This document shows, piece by piece, positions 1 to 8,146 of a DNA stretch of 33,418 nt (positions within the stretch are counted from its first letter, which is position 1; each line of letters starts with the position of its first letter). Origin of the DNA: JAWOGN01 sp046496815 (lineage in GTDB: Bacteria; Desulfobacterota; DSM-4660; Desulfatiglandales; Desulfatiglandaceae). The stretch spans positions 1 to 33,418 of the forward strand of contig JAWOGN010000152.1 in the NCBI GenBank assembly GCA_046496815.1, given 5' to 3'. Below the pieces are notes generated by a model. It was not told the DNA's origin and searched no databases. It saw only the letters and a list, made by a program, of their open reading frames with translations. Position numbers and translations under genes: made by a program.

Positions 1-285
1 GTGTCGCGATCCGGTATTTTCACACAGAGAGACGCGGATCGATGGCATATGGATCACTGCTTCCCTTTCTCAACCGACTTATGCCGAATAACGGTCTTAA
101 GATACCCCCCAACTTCAGTAGCGTCCCGGCGATTCCTTTCCTCTTAAGTCCCGGATAGACTGTCAAATCCTTGACAATGTTTACCTGAACCTTGACGAAA
201 CAATCACCGAGAGCGAAAAAGGCCGCTTTCCATCCTTCAGATGAAATCCATTCGCATCACCACCGAAGCAGATGGGCGCTGGAAA

Positions 286-369
286 GACCCCGAAAGTCAA
301 GGGGCCAAGCGGTCTTCGGCGGAGACCGAGCCAAGCGATCGGCGAGCCTCCCGGCGGGTACTGCTTGGC
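286..369. other. Hairpin-rich element upstream of sigma-54 promoter
   Basis: Three stem candidates are visible: CCCC 288-291 with GGGG 301-304; CGGTCT 310-315 with AGACCG 323-328 (7-base loop); and GCCAAGC 330-336 with GCTTGGC 363-369. The last right arm overlaps the -24 box of the promoter. A second GCCAAGC copy at 304-310 could compete for the same right arm. It lies upstream of the predicted start, so it could be a DNA site for the sigma-54 activator or an RNA from another promoter. I do not recognise a known riboswitch class. Confidence 0.45.
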
Positions 370-381
370 ACAATACTTGCT
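365..381 (+). promoter_or_regulatory. Sigma-54 (RpoN) promoter for the motA operon
   Basis: TTGGCACAATACTTGCT matches the -24/-12 consensus TGGCAC-N5-TTGC. The GG (367-368) and GC (379-380) are exactly 12 bases apart, as RpoN requires. Transcription would start near 391, giving a leader of about 180 bases before motA at 572. Sigma-54 control of flagellar operons is well established in many proteobacteria. The activator gene is not in this window. Confidence 0.8.
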
Positions 382-571
382 CAAATTAAGGCTGGGCTTC
401 AATAATGCTTACCAGATGAAAAAGGAGGTTTGGAATTTCCAGGCTGTTTTTGTTCCCATTACGATTAACACATGATGTCGCTAAGGCATCACATTGTTTG
501 GAGAACGTTCTGCAGTTTCCTCTCCAAAAAAAGGCCTTTAGCCGAAATAGATTCAACTGAGGAGGTCATTC

Positions 572-1360
572 GTGGATATCACGACACTGATTGGTATCCT
601 TGTTGCGTTTGGGTTGGTCATCATTTCAATTATGACGGGGGGGACTTTCACATGGTTTATCAATTATCCTTCGCTAATGATTGTAGTGGGTGGAACCATG
701 GGGGCGACACTCCTTGCGTATCCGCTCTCTGAAGTGATGAGCGTGTTTAAAGTGGCGAAGCACGTATTTTTACACCAGTCCAAATCCGTGCCGAATCTCA
801 TTGCCTTGCTTGTTGACTTTGCCAAAAAAGCCCGTCGCGAGGGAATCCTGTCATTCGAGTCACAGTTAAAGGACTTAGACGACCCATTCATGGTGAAAGG
901 TTTGCAGCTGGCCATCGACGGAATGGAATCCAATGCAATTGAGGACATTTTGACAACCGAGATTCAATACATAGAGGAACGTCACAAGCTTGGAGCGGAA
1001 ATTTTCACCACCATGGGAACATTCGCTCCGGCTGTGGGAATGCTCGGAACCATCATTGGGTTGGTGCAGATGCTCATGCAGATGGAGGACCCCAGTCAGA
1101 TCGGGGCGCCTATGGCGGTCGCTCTGCTCACAACCTTTTATGGAACGCTTCTGGCCAATCTGCTTTTTCTTCCCATTGCCGGAAAACTCAAAACGAGGAG
1201 CAAACAGGAAATACTGATAAGCCAGATGGTGCTGGAGGGAATCATATCGATCCAGTCCGGTGACAACCACCGGATCGTTGAACAAAAGCTCAAAGCCTTC
1301 ATCGCTCCAAAGGCGCGTGAATCCGCTGAACTCAAAGAGGCACAGGCGACTGCGGAATAG
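572..1360 (+). CDS. motA: Flagellar motor stator protein MotA
   Basis: MotA, 262 aa, is the five-copy ring subunit of the inner-membrane stator that couples ion flow to rotation. Four membrane segments fit at about 3-22, 33-51, 147-169 and 181-203. The charged cytoplasmic loop has RRE at 88-90, matching the arginine region that touches FliG. P153 and P180 sit in the third and fourth segments, where family members carry functional prolines. The start is GTG: an excellent ribosome site, GGAGG at 561-565, precedes it by six bases, and no better ATG exists. It is the first gene after the sigma-54 promoter and leads directly into two motB-like genes. Confidence 0.96.
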   Translation: MDITTLIGILVAFGLVIISIMTGGTFTWFINYPSLMIVVGGTMGATLLAYPLSEVMSVFKVAKHVFLHQSKSVPNLIALLVDFAKKARREGILSFESQLKDLDDPFMVKGLQLAIDGMESNAIEDILTTEIQYIEERHKLGAEIFTTMGTFAPAVGMLGTIIGLVQMLMQMEDPSQIGAPMAVALLTTFYGTLLANLLFLPIAGKLKTRSKQEILISQMVLEGIISIQSGDNHRIVEQKLKAFIAPKARESAELKEAQATAE

Positions 1361-1381
1361 GACACGCAATCGATCAAAAAA

Positions 1382-2128
1382 ATGAGAGTTAAACTGCGAA
1401 AAATGGTTTCCAAGCGGTCGGATTCCGCTTCTTCCGGCGGGGGGTGGGAGATCGTATACACCGGTTTTATTCTCATCATGCTCTGCTTCTTCATCATGTT
1501 GAGCTCTTTTGCCTCCATTGAGGAAGGAAAAGTCATCCGGTTCGTAAAATCCTTTGTAACCTCCGTCAGCATTCTCACGGGCGGCCTGAAGTTCGAGCAA
1601 GGTCAACGGGTGATCAGGGATTCAGCGGACATTGTTGATAAAGAAAGTCAACTCGCCCAAGTGTTTGAAGATGTTAAATCCTTGAGAGACAATCTCGGAT
1701 TGGATAAAAAAGTTGATATTTCATTCTCTAAGAAAGGACTCGTAATGCGGATATCCGACACGGTTTTGTTTGAGCTCGGCGTTGCGAAAATGTCCGAAGA
1801 AGCCGTCCCGCTGATGAAAAATATCGCTCAGATCATCTCTGAGATACCCCATGCCGTACGCATCGAAGGTCACACGGATAATCTTCCGATCCATACCGAT
1901 CGCTTTCCCTCAAATTGGGAACTTTCCACCGCACGTGCCGTGAATGTCCTAAGATATCTCAGTGAAGCGGGAGAGATCCCTGCGGATCGACTGTCAGCGG
2001 TCGGCTTTGGGCAGTACCAGCCCATATTCCCAAATGACACCGCGGAACATCGAGCCAAAAACCGAAGGGTTGAAATTGTCTTGGTAAAAGAGAATCCCGG
2101 TAAGATGCTGAAACAGGGTGTCCGATGA
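1382..2128 (+). CDS. motB: MotB-like stator protein lacking the ion-binding Asp (MotB1)
   Basis: This 248-aa MotB-type protein has one membrane helix (about 23-43), a periplasmic linker and a C-terminal OmpA/peptidoglycan-binding domain with EGHTDN (162-167) and NRRVEIVL (227-234). MotB normally carries an essential Asp early in the helix. Aligned from the shared Trp (W22 here, W19 in the next gene), that position is Gly28, and no other acidic residue lies in the helix. It probably anchors to peptidoglycan but cannot carry ions alone. A heterodimer with the following MotB, or a regulatory or structural role, is inferred. The start lacks a clear ribosome site, so an N-terminus a few codons further in is possible. 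Its stop overlaps the next start (ATGA). Confidence 0.9.
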   Translation: MRVKLRKMVSKRSDSASSGGGWEIVYTGFILIMLCFFIMLSSFASIEEGKVIRFVKSFVTSVSILTGGLKFEQGQRVIRDSADIVDKESQLAQVFEDVKSLRDNLGLDKKVDISFSKKGLVMRISDTVLFELGVAKMSEEAVPLMKNIAQIISEIPHAVRIEGHTDNLPIHTDRFPSNWELSTARAVNVLRYLSEAGEIPADRLSAVGFGQYQPIFPNDTAEHRAKNRRVEIVLVKENPGKMLKQGVR

Positions 2129-2814
2129 GTCGCACACGGACAAATCACAACAAAGAAGGAAGCGACGGCTGCGCGAAGTGGCTCACAACATTTAATGACT
2201 TGATGACCTTACTGATGGTATTTTTTGTTCTCCTGTTTACAATGGGCACGCTGGATACGAAAAAACTAAGGAGCTTTCAGGGTTCTCTACAGAGCGGCCT
2301 CGGGATATTGGAGGCGGGTGAAAAAGTGTCTATCGGCGTTATCGAACCTCACAGAACCTCCGAAGTGAATTCCGAGGAGGGAATGACCGGCTCCATGGAA
2401 GACCTGAACAGTCTACCGGGCGTGGACGCGGCATATACCCATGAAGGCATCATGATTACGCTTCAAGACGCGATCCTTTTTCAATCAGGGATTGCCGACA
2501 TCAATCCAATAGCCTTTCCGATTCTGAACAGCATCATCGACATTATACAGGATATATCCCGCCCGATTCGCGTTGAAGGACACACTGACAACGACCCGAT
2601 TCATACCGAAAGATATCCGTCCAACTGGGAGCTGTCGACCGAAAGGGCGGTCAATGTTCTCAAGTATTTTTCGGACAAGGGAAAGATACCGCCTGAAAGA
2701 CTGTCCGCGATGGGTTACGGAGAGTCAAGGCCCGTTTTTCCGAACGATACTCCTGAGCACAAAGCAAGGAATCGCAGGGTAGAAATTGTATTGGTGATGG
2801 AGGAGGAAAAATAG
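2125..2814 (+). CDS. motB: Flagellar motor stator protein MotB (ion-binding copy, MotB2)
   Basis: MotB, 229 aa, is the peptidoglycan-anchored ion-channel subunit of the stator. The single helix (about 24-43) has Asp25 in the expected motif FNDLMTLL (23-30), so this copy keeps the ion-carrying residue that its upstream neighbour lacks. The C-terminal OmpA domain has EGHTDN (151-156) and NRRVEIVL (217-224) and closely resembles that of the first copy, pointing to tandem duplication. The start overlaps the upstream stop by four bases, implying translational coupling and matched dosage. The stop is followed at once by fliL, whose ribosome site lies inside this gene's end. Confidence 0.95.
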   Translation: MSRTRTNHNKEGSDGCAKWLTTFNDLMTLLMVFFVLLFTMGTLDTKKLRSFQGSLQSGLGILEAGEKVSIGVIEPHRTSEVNSEEGMTGSMEDLNSLPGVDAAYTHEGIMITLQDAILFQSGIADINPIAFPILNSIIDIIQDISRPIRVEGHTDNDPIHTERYPSNWELSTERAVNVLKYFSDKGKIPPERLSAMGYGESRPVFPNDTPEHKARNRRVEIVLVMEEEK

Positions 2815-2815
2815 C

Positions 2816-3292
2816 ATGTCAAACAAATTGATGATCATCATTATGACCGTCTTTCTGATATTCGTGGTCGTAATCGGGGCAGGATTTTTTATGATCTGGA
2901 ACAAGGTGTCCGCACTCGACCACATTGTGAACCCACCTGCGGATATGGCTTCGGAACGAGCCGCTGAAAAGGGCGCTGAGGAACATCCTATCGGGCCGTT
3001 ATATTCTCTGGACACATTTATCGTAAATCTTTCCGATCCCACGGGAAACAGATTCTTGAGGGCGACTATGGATCTGGAGCTGACAAGTGAAGTGCTGAGT
3101 CAGGAAATGCAAAAACGACTCCCGCAGATCAGAGATATGATTCTGACGATGCTGCCTTCAAGAAGATTTGAGGATATTCAAAGCAGTGAAGGAAAGATCG
3201 CACTGCGAAATGAATTGACGGAAAAGCTCAATGGACTTCTCAAGAAGAAAGCCATAACGAATATATATTTTACAGAGTTTGTCATTCAATAA
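2816..3292 (+). CDS. fliL: Flagellar basal body-associated protein FliL
   Basis: FliL, 158 aa, is a single-pass inner-membrane protein that surrounds and supports stator units at the basal body. A membrane helix lies at about 4-26. The periplasmic part contains the family-typical FIVNLSDP segment (about 68-75), and the protein ends in FTEFVIQ, the usual FliL C-terminus. The ribosome site is GGAGG at about 2801-2805, within the end of motB2. Its place between the stator genes and fliM is standard. Confidence 0.93.
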   Translation: MSNKLMIIIMTVFLIFVVVIGAGFFMIWNKVSALDHIVNPPADMASERAAEKGAEEHPIGPLYSLDTFIVNLSDPTGNRFLRATMDLELTSEVLSQEMQKRLPQIRDMILTMLPSRRFEDIQSSEGKIALRNELTEKLNGLLKKKAITNIYFTEFVIQ

Positions 3293-3305
3293 AGGTGAAC
3301 CTCAG

Positions 3306-4298
3306 ATGGCGGAACAGATCTTGTCTCAAGAAGAAGTCGGCGCCCTCCTCTCGGCTATGGATAAGGGGGAAGTGAACCTGGAAAGAAATAAGAAGCCGGG
3401 ACTCATTGCTGAGCCTTTTGATCTGACCTCCCAAGGCATCAGGCTGAGGGATCAATTTGCAGCCCTGGATGAGGTGTATGACAAATTGAAAGCCTTATTG
3501 CAGAGTTCCCTCTCCTCCTCTCTACAAAAGGAAATTGAGCTCCCACCTGTTTCCTCTAAAACCGTGAAGTTTGGAGAGTTTTTGAAGGCTTTTTCCCATC
3601 CCACGAGTTTCAGTATGTTCAATATGGAGCCTCTTACCGGTACGGCGCTCCTGACAATAGAACCCGAACTCGTATTTTCCCTAATCGACTGCATGCTTGG
3701 CGGAGATGGAAAGCCTCTGGCACAGACAAGGGAGTTTACGCTTATCGAACAGCGAATGATCGGAAAGTTCGCCAATGATTTTTTGAGAAACCTGGAACAA
3801 GCCTGGCAGTGTATTTACCCCATCAAATGCTCTCTAAGAGGTTTTGAAACCAAACCTGACTTTCTCCGCGTATATGCTCCAAATGACTCCGTATCCGTCG
3901 TTGCGTTTACGCTGAAATGCGCTGAGTTTTCCGGCAAGATCTATGTGTGTGTATCGTGTTTGATGCTGGAGCCCATCAGGGAAAAGATTTCATCGGCCTA
4001 CTCCAGGAATCGGGAGACGGAAAACACTTGGTCCCCTCAGCTCCGAGGACTTCTGAAAAAGACCCCCGTCAAAGTGACCGCTGAACTCGGACGCACAACA
4101 GCTCACACGGTTCGCAATTTGCTGAGCTTTCAGTGTGGGGATGTGATTAAACTGAACACCGGCCCTCAGGACACGATGGTCGTAACGATTGAAGATATTC
4201 CGAAATATGAGGGGTTTCCAGGCGTTCTGAAGGGCAACCGGGCAGTCCAAATATCCGGGTTACTTCGTCAAAATGGAGGTGCAAATGGACATGGTTAA
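3306..4298 (+). CDS. fliM: Flagellar motor switch protein FliM
   Basis: FliM, 330 aa, is the C-ring protein that receives CheY-P and links FliG to FliN. The N-terminus carries ILSQEEVGALL (about 5-15), matching the CheY-binding LSQxEIDxLL peptide. The middle CheC-like domain has the conserved GGDG motif (132-135), where FliG contacts occur. The last 80 or so residues form a SPOA domain. I chose ATG 3306, preceded by AAAGGTG at 3291-3297; an in-frame start 27 bases upstream overlaps the fliL end and adds no conserved sequence. The end overlaps fliN. Confidence 0.95.
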   Translation: MAEQILSQEEVGALLSAMDKGEVNLERNKKPGLIAEPFDLTSQGIRLRDQFAALDEVYDKLKALLQSSLSSSLQKEIELPPVSSKTVKFGEFLKAFSHPTSFSMFNMEPLTGTALLTIEPELVFSLIDCMLGGDGKPLAQTREFTLIEQRMIGKFANDFLRNLEQAWQCIYPIKCSLRGFETKPDFLRVYAPNDSVSVVAFTLKCAEFSGKIYVCVSCLMLEPIREKISSAYSRNRETENTWSPQLRGLLKKTPVKVTAELGRTTAHTVRNLLSFQCGDVIKLNTGPQDTMVVTIEDIPKYEGFPGVLKGNRAVQISGLLRQNGGANGHG

Positions 4299-4755
4299 TG
4301 CGGATGACACCAAAACAAAAAAACACCCAGTCATGAACCCAACGACCGGGGCCAAACCCAATACGAAAGATGTCTCCCAAACCGACCCCGGCGAAAAACA
4401 GGTTGAAAATGAGCACACCGTTGCCGCGGAAAATGGGAAAAAGGGAAAGCCGTTTGCCTTTTCCGATCTTGACAAGTCATCCCCGAATAAGCCCCCCGGC
4501 AATATTGAATTCATTCTGGATATCCCCATCGAAATAACCGTGCAGTTGGGCCATACCAAGATGTTGATAGATGAAATGCTTAAACTCGGCCAGGGTTCCG
4601 TCATCGAGCTTTCCAAAACGGCGGGCGAAACCCTCGATGTACTCGCCAACCAAAAGCTGATAGCCAGAGGAGAGGTTGTAGTGGTTGAAGAGAAATATGG
4701 AATTCGGCTCACTGAAATCGTAAGTCATACAGAAAGAATTGAGAGCCTCAAATGA
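4285..4755 (+). CDS. fliN: Flagellar motor switch protein FliN
   Basis: FliN, about 156 aa, is the C-ring base protein that also helps dock the export ATPase. The first 75 residues are low-complexity and polar, as in many long FliN proteins. The last 80 form a SPOA domain with the hallmarks LDIPIEITVQLG and LARGEVVVV-like LIARGEVVVVEE. Three in-frame starts compete: 4273, 4285 and 4291. GGAGGT at 4275-4280 rules out the first and serves either of the others; I chose 4285. It overlaps the fliM end by 14 bases, and its stop overlaps the fliO start. Confidence 0.94.
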   Translation: MDMVNADDTKTKKHPVMNPTTGAKPNTKDVSQTDPGEKQVENEHTVAAENGKKGKPFAFSDLDKSSPNKPPGNIEFILDIPIEITVQLGHTKMLIDEMLKLGQGSVIELSKTAGETLDVLANQKLIARGEVVVVEEKYGIRLTEIVSHTERIESLK

Positions 4756-5129
4756 ACTACCCACCGGATCTGGTTTCAACGTCCCTTAAAATGTTCGTTG
4801 CTCTGGCGATCATTTTGGGGGGTCTGCTGCTGGTTCTCTACTACACCAAGAGACGATTTAGAGGCGAGGCCACGGGAGCCAAGGGGAAGTCCATCAGAGT
4901 CCTTGGAAATACATACATTGGAATGAAAAAGCACATTTCACTGGTTGAAGTGCCCGGAGCAATACTGGTTTTGGGTATTACCAATGACAGCATGTCCCTT
5001 CTCACGAAGATAGAGAATGATGAAATCATTGAGAAACTGCGGGAGCAGGAAGGGAGCGTATCCTCTTCGTTTTCCGCCCAACTGCACAGGTTGTCTTCGA
5101 GATTGAGGGAACATAGAGATAAAGAATGA
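4752..5129 (+). CDS. fliO: Flagellar export accessory protein FliO
   Basis: FliO, 125 aa, is a small membrane chaperone for assembly of the FliP ring of the export gate. One membrane helix lies at about 10-28, followed by a basic patch and a cytoplasmic domain containing IRVLGNTYIGMKKHISLVEV, a pattern typical of FliO. FliO is poorly conserved, so the call rests on that pattern, the size and the position between fliN and fliP. The ATG overlaps the fliN stop, suggesting translational coupling. Confidence 0.88.
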   Translation: MNYPPDLVSTSLKMFVALAIILGGLLLVLYYTKRRFRGEATGAKGKSIRVLGNTYIGMKKHISLVEVPGAILVLGITNDSMSLLTKIENDEIIEKLREQEGSVSSSFSAQLHRLSSRLREHRDKE

Positions 5130-5158
5130 CAAATCAATTTTTCCCCAAGGGCTAACGA

Positions 5159-5941
5159 ATGATACGACTTGCCCCAATAAAATGTATCGGACTTTTCGTC
5201 CTTACGATCTCGTTTGTCCTGGCCCCGCACATCGGCTGGGCGGACCCATCGAACGGTCCGACTCCATTCATCAGTATCGGGCTCGATAAGGGAGGCGTTC
5301 AGAATCCCGGGGATATCTCCGTTGTTCTCCAGATTTTCCTGCTCTTGACGGTTCTGTCGTTGGTTCCTGCCATTCTTATTATGTTAACTTCCTTTACAAG
5401 AATCGTTATCGTGCTATCCGTTCTTCGACAAGCAATCGGTACCCATCAGATGCCCCCCAATCAGATCGTCATCGGACTGGCATTGTTTTTGACATTCTTT
5501 GTGATGACGCCGGTTTGGCAGCAGGTCGATAAGGAAGCGCTTCAACCGTACCTGAACAAAAAAATCACCCAAGAACAAGCCCTCGAAAATGCCGCGAAGC
5601 CCATCAGACAATTTATGTTCAAGCAGACGAGAGAAAAAGATTTGGCGCTTCTGGTGGATATCGCAGATATTGCCAGACCGAAGAATACGGAAGATGTGCC
5701 CATATCCGTGCTTATCCCTTCGTTCGTTATCAGTGAGCTGAAAACGGCATTTCAAATCGGCTTTTTGCTTTACGTTCCTTTTCTCGTTATTGACATGGTC
5801 GTGGCCAGTGTTCTTCTGTCCATGGGGATGATGATGTTGCCCCCGATCATGATCTCGCTGCCTTTTAAGCTCATGTTATTTGTCCTTGCAGACGGTTGGT
5901 ATCTCATTGTGGGCTCACTTATTAAAAGCTTCGGGTCATAA
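5159..5941 (+). CDS. fliP: Flagellar export gate protein FliP
   Basis: FliP, 260 aa, forms the five-copy core of the flagellar type III export gate. A cleavable signal peptide is visible at about 1-29, ending near GWA. FliP-typical segments follow: LTSFTRIVIVLSVLRQAIG, the PPNQIVIGLALFLTFFVM region, and a C-terminal pair of membrane helices with MGMMMLPP. The start has only a weak AAGGG site. It is 29 bases downstream of fliO and 4 bases upstream of fliQ. Confidence 0.96.
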   Translation: MIRLAPIKCIGLFVLTISFVLAPHIGWADPSNGPTPFISIGLDKGGVQNPGDISVVLQIFLLLTVLSLVPAILIMLTSFTRIVIVLSVLRQAIGTHQMPPNQIVIGLALFLTFFVMTPVWQQVDKEALQPYLNKKITQEQALENAAKPIRQFMFKQTREKDLALLVDIADIARPKNTEDVPISVLIPSFVISELKTAFQIGFLLYVPFLVIDMVVASVLLSMGMMMLPPIMISLPFKLMLFVLADGWYLIVGSLIKSFGS

Positions 5942-5945
5942 CGAG

Positions 5946-6215
5946 ATGTCCCCTGAATTTGTAACCGGATTTATTCTGGAAGCTTTAAAGGTAGCCATCC
6001 TGTTGGCGGCACCCGTTTTAGTCTTCGGTTTGGTTGCTGGTTTGATCGTGAGTATATTCCAAGCGGCCACTCAGATCAACGAAATGACCCTGGTTTTTAT
6101 TCCAAAAATGTTGGCAGTCGGGCTGGCGATACTCATTTTTTTTCCTTGGATGCTCAAAATAATCATCGGGTTTGCGGAAAGCCTCTTTATGAACATACCG
6201 ACATATATTCGTTGA
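5946..6215 (+). CDS. fliQ: Flagellar export gate protein FliQ
   Basis: FliQ, 89 aa, is the two-helix subunit of the export gate, packing around the FliP-FliR core. The length is exactly typical. The helices lie at about 14-37 and 52-74, with the conserved QAATQINEMTL segment between them. ATG 5946 begins MSPEFVTGF, the standard FliQ N-terminus; the reading frame stays open 66 bases further upstream but only into the fliP coding region. Spacing to fliP is 4 bases. Confidence 0.95.
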   Translation: MSPEFVTGFILEALKVAILLAAPVLVFGLVAGLIVSIFQAATQINEMTLVFIPKMLAVGLAILIFFPWMLKIIIGFAESLFMNIPTYIR

Positions 6216-6252
6216 AGCGGTCGAAAACGATATCAAGGGTCCTGAATAGCGT

Positions 6253-7032
6253 ATGACAAATTTCAGCATTTCACTCCCCCAGCTTCAGATATTTTTTCTG
6301 GTATTTTTGCGGGTCATCGCGATCCTGATGACGGTGCCGGTCTTTTCGAGCAGAAATGTTCCCATACTGTTTAGGGTGGGACTGGGGTTTTCAATGAGCG
6401 TCCTTCTCATCCCATTGCTGAAGCTGACTGAAGTACCATTTTTCCCCGATGTGATACCCTTTGGTATCGGCGTCCTGAGTGAAATCGCATTGGGAATTAC
6501 GATCGGACTTTCTGTTCGACTGGTTTTTGCAGGGATTCAGTTGGCAGGCCAACTGGCCGGCTTCCAAATGGGGTTTGCGATTGTAAACGTCATGGATCCG
6601 CTGACGAGCGCACAGGTTTCCATCGTGGCCCAATTGAAATACCTCATCGCGATGTTGATATTCCTCACGATTAATGCACATCATTGGTTTTTACGCGCCC
6701 TGGTGGAAAGCTTCCGATTGGTCCCTCCCTTCGGCTTTCATTTTAGCGCATCTGTCATGGAATTCCTGATGCGACTTGGTGGGGGGATGTTTCTTATCGC
6801 CATCAAGGTGGCTGCGCCTGTCATGGTGGCGCTTCTGCTTACCAGTGTGGCATTGGGTCTGGTCGCCCGTACAGTCCCACAGATGAATATTTTCATCGTG
6901 GCTTTTCCTCTGAAAATTGTCATTGGACTCCTATTTCTGGCCTTTTCACTTCCCTACCTACTGTCTTTTTTGAAGCAGCTCTTCGGTGCAATGGGAAGTG
7001 ATATCCTGCTACTTCTCAAAGCGGCGGGGTAG
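6253..7032 (+). CDS. fliR: Flagellar export gate protein FliR
   Basis: FliR, 259 aa, is the single-copy subunit that closes the FliP-FliQ-FliR export gate. It is almost wholly membrane-embedded, with about six hydrophobic segments. Recognisable family parts are FLRVIAILMTVPVFSSR near the N-terminus, GFQMGFAIVNVMDP in the middle, and the C-terminal ARTVPQMNIFIVAFPLKI. Spacing to fliQ is 37 bases, and flhB begins 13 bases downstream. Confidence 0.96.
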   Translation: MTNFSISLPQLQIFFLVFLRVIAILMTVPVFSSRNVPILFRVGLGFSMSVLLIPLLKLTEVPFFPDVIPFGIGVLSEIALGITIGLSVRLVFAGIQLAGQLAGFQMGFAIVNVMDPLTSAQVSIVAQLKYLIAMLIFLTINAHHWFLRALVESFRLVPPFGFHFSASVMEFLMRLGGGMFLIAIKVAAPVMVALLLTSVALGLVARTVPQMNIFIVAFPLKIVIGLLFLAFSLPYLLSFLKQLFGAMGSDILLLLKAAG

Positions 7033-7045
7033 GAGAAACGATACG

Positions 7046-8119
7046 ATGCCCGATAGAAGTGACCAAAACAGAACAGAGCCGGCGACTCCCAAGCGTCGTG
7101 AAGAGGCCAGAAAAAAGGGCCAGCTTGCTCAAAGCAGGGAGGTCTCTTCTGTCCTGGTCTTACTGAGTGCGTTGGGAGCTTTCTTTTTTTCAGGTGTTCA
7201 TATCTTCCACGGCCTCTCAGATCTGATGCGAGGCGTTTTTCAAAATATTTCCACGATAACCTTACAACAGGGTTCCATGTCTGTATTGCTTTTGGAAATT
7301 TTTTATCAAATTTTCATCATCCTGATACCGCTAATGTTGGCTGTCGCAGTGGCTGGAATCGCAGCCAATCTTTTTCAGGTTGGTTTTCTATTCACTCTGG
7401 ATCCCCTTACACCCAAGCTTTCCAAACTGAACCCCTTGAGTGGAATCAAACGCCTATTGTCCTTGCGGTCGCTCGCTGAACTTGCCAAATCCCTCTTAAA
7501 GGTTGTCTTTGTCGGCGGTGTTGCATTCATGATGGTGAAAAGCGAATTGGAAAATATACCTTCGTTGATGCTCACGGACGTAAGCGAAACCCTTTCGTTT
7601 TTTGCCGCAGTTTCATTCCGGATCGGTTTTTACACCTGCTTAACCCTGATCGTGCTGGCGGCCCTGGATTATGCATTTCAGCGCTGGCAATATGAGAAAA
7701 GCCTGAGAATGACGAAGCAGGAAGTTAAAGATGAGTTAAAGCAACGAGAAGGTGATCCCGCGGTTAAGGCAAGAATCCGCAGTGTGCAGAGGGAAATGGC
7801 CCGGCGACGTATGATGGAGTCCGTTCCCACTGCTGATGTAGTCATAACCAATCCGACAAAGCTGGCCATCGCCCTTAAATATGATCCGGAGAAAATGATG
7901 GCCCCCAAGGTCACAGCCAAGGGCGCCGGCTTTATTGCGGAACGTATCAAAACGCTTGCCAAAGAAAACGGGGTTCCTTTATTTGAGCATAAACCTTTGG
8001 CTCAAACACTTTTCAAGCTGGTGGAAATTGGCGGGACCATTCCTGCAAACCTTTATCAGGCGGTGGCTGAGATCTTGGCATATGTCTATGGACTGAAAAA
8101 AGAAGCATTTCCGCGTTAA
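7046..8119 (+). CDS. flhB: Flagellar export switch protein FlhB
   Basis: FlhB, 357 aa, controls the change of export substrate from rod/hook to filament. Four membrane helices occupy the N-terminal half (about 30-210) and a cytoplasmic domain follows. The self-cleavage site is N269-P270-T271-K272. The numbering matches Escherichia coli FlhB, but the usual fourth residue is His. The N-terminus has the expected basic TPKRREEARKKGQ. I chose ATG 7046, with AGGAG at 7031-7035; the frame continues into the fliR end but without FlhB-like sequence. Confidence 0.95.
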   Translation: MPDRSDQNRTEPATPKRREEARKKGQLAQSREVSSVLVLLSALGAFFFSGVHIFHGLSDLMRGVFQNISTITLQQGSMSVLLLEIFYQIFIILIPLMLAVAVAGIAANLFQVGFLFTLDPLTPKLSKLNPLSGIKRLLSLRSLAELAKSLLKVVFVGGVAFMMVKSELENIPSLMLTDVSETLSFFAAVSFRIGFYTCLTLIVLAALDYAFQRWQYEKSLRMTKQEVKDELKQREGDPAVKARIRSVQREMARRRMMESVPTADVVITNPTKLAIALKYDPEKMMAPKVTAKGAGFIAERIKTLAKENGVPLFEHKPLAQTLFKLVEIGGTIPANLYQAVAEILAYVYGLKKEAFPR

Positions 8120-8146
8120 TGGTCGTCACATATTGGGATGATGTAA

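Larger units (their letters stand above)
1..571. other. Upstream non-coding region before motA
   Basis: I see no convincing gene here. Short open frames on both strands between about 181 and 475 overlap one another, lack ribosome sites and resemble no family. A frame open from base 1 runs only about 50 codons before stopping. The stretch holds a cluster of potential hairpins (286-369) and a sigma-54 promoter (365-381), both listed separately. The tail of an upstream gene at the left edge cannot be excluded. Confidence 0.6.

Noticed and set aside
250..355. Possible cyclic-di-GMP (GEMM-I) riboswitch
   Set aside because: Hairpins and a GAAA stretch are present, but the conserved GEMM core segments are not in the right order, and the element lies upstream of the promoter.
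192..475. Open frames before motA on both strands
   Set aside because: They overlap each other and the promoter and hairpins, have no ribosome site and resemble no family.
472..732. 86-codon + frame overlapping motA
   Set aside because: It covers the motA start in another frame; motA has a strong ribosome site and clear homology.
875..1606. 243-codon - strand frame opposite motA and motB1
   Set aside because: Antisense shadow of two clear genes, with no ribosome site or family pattern.
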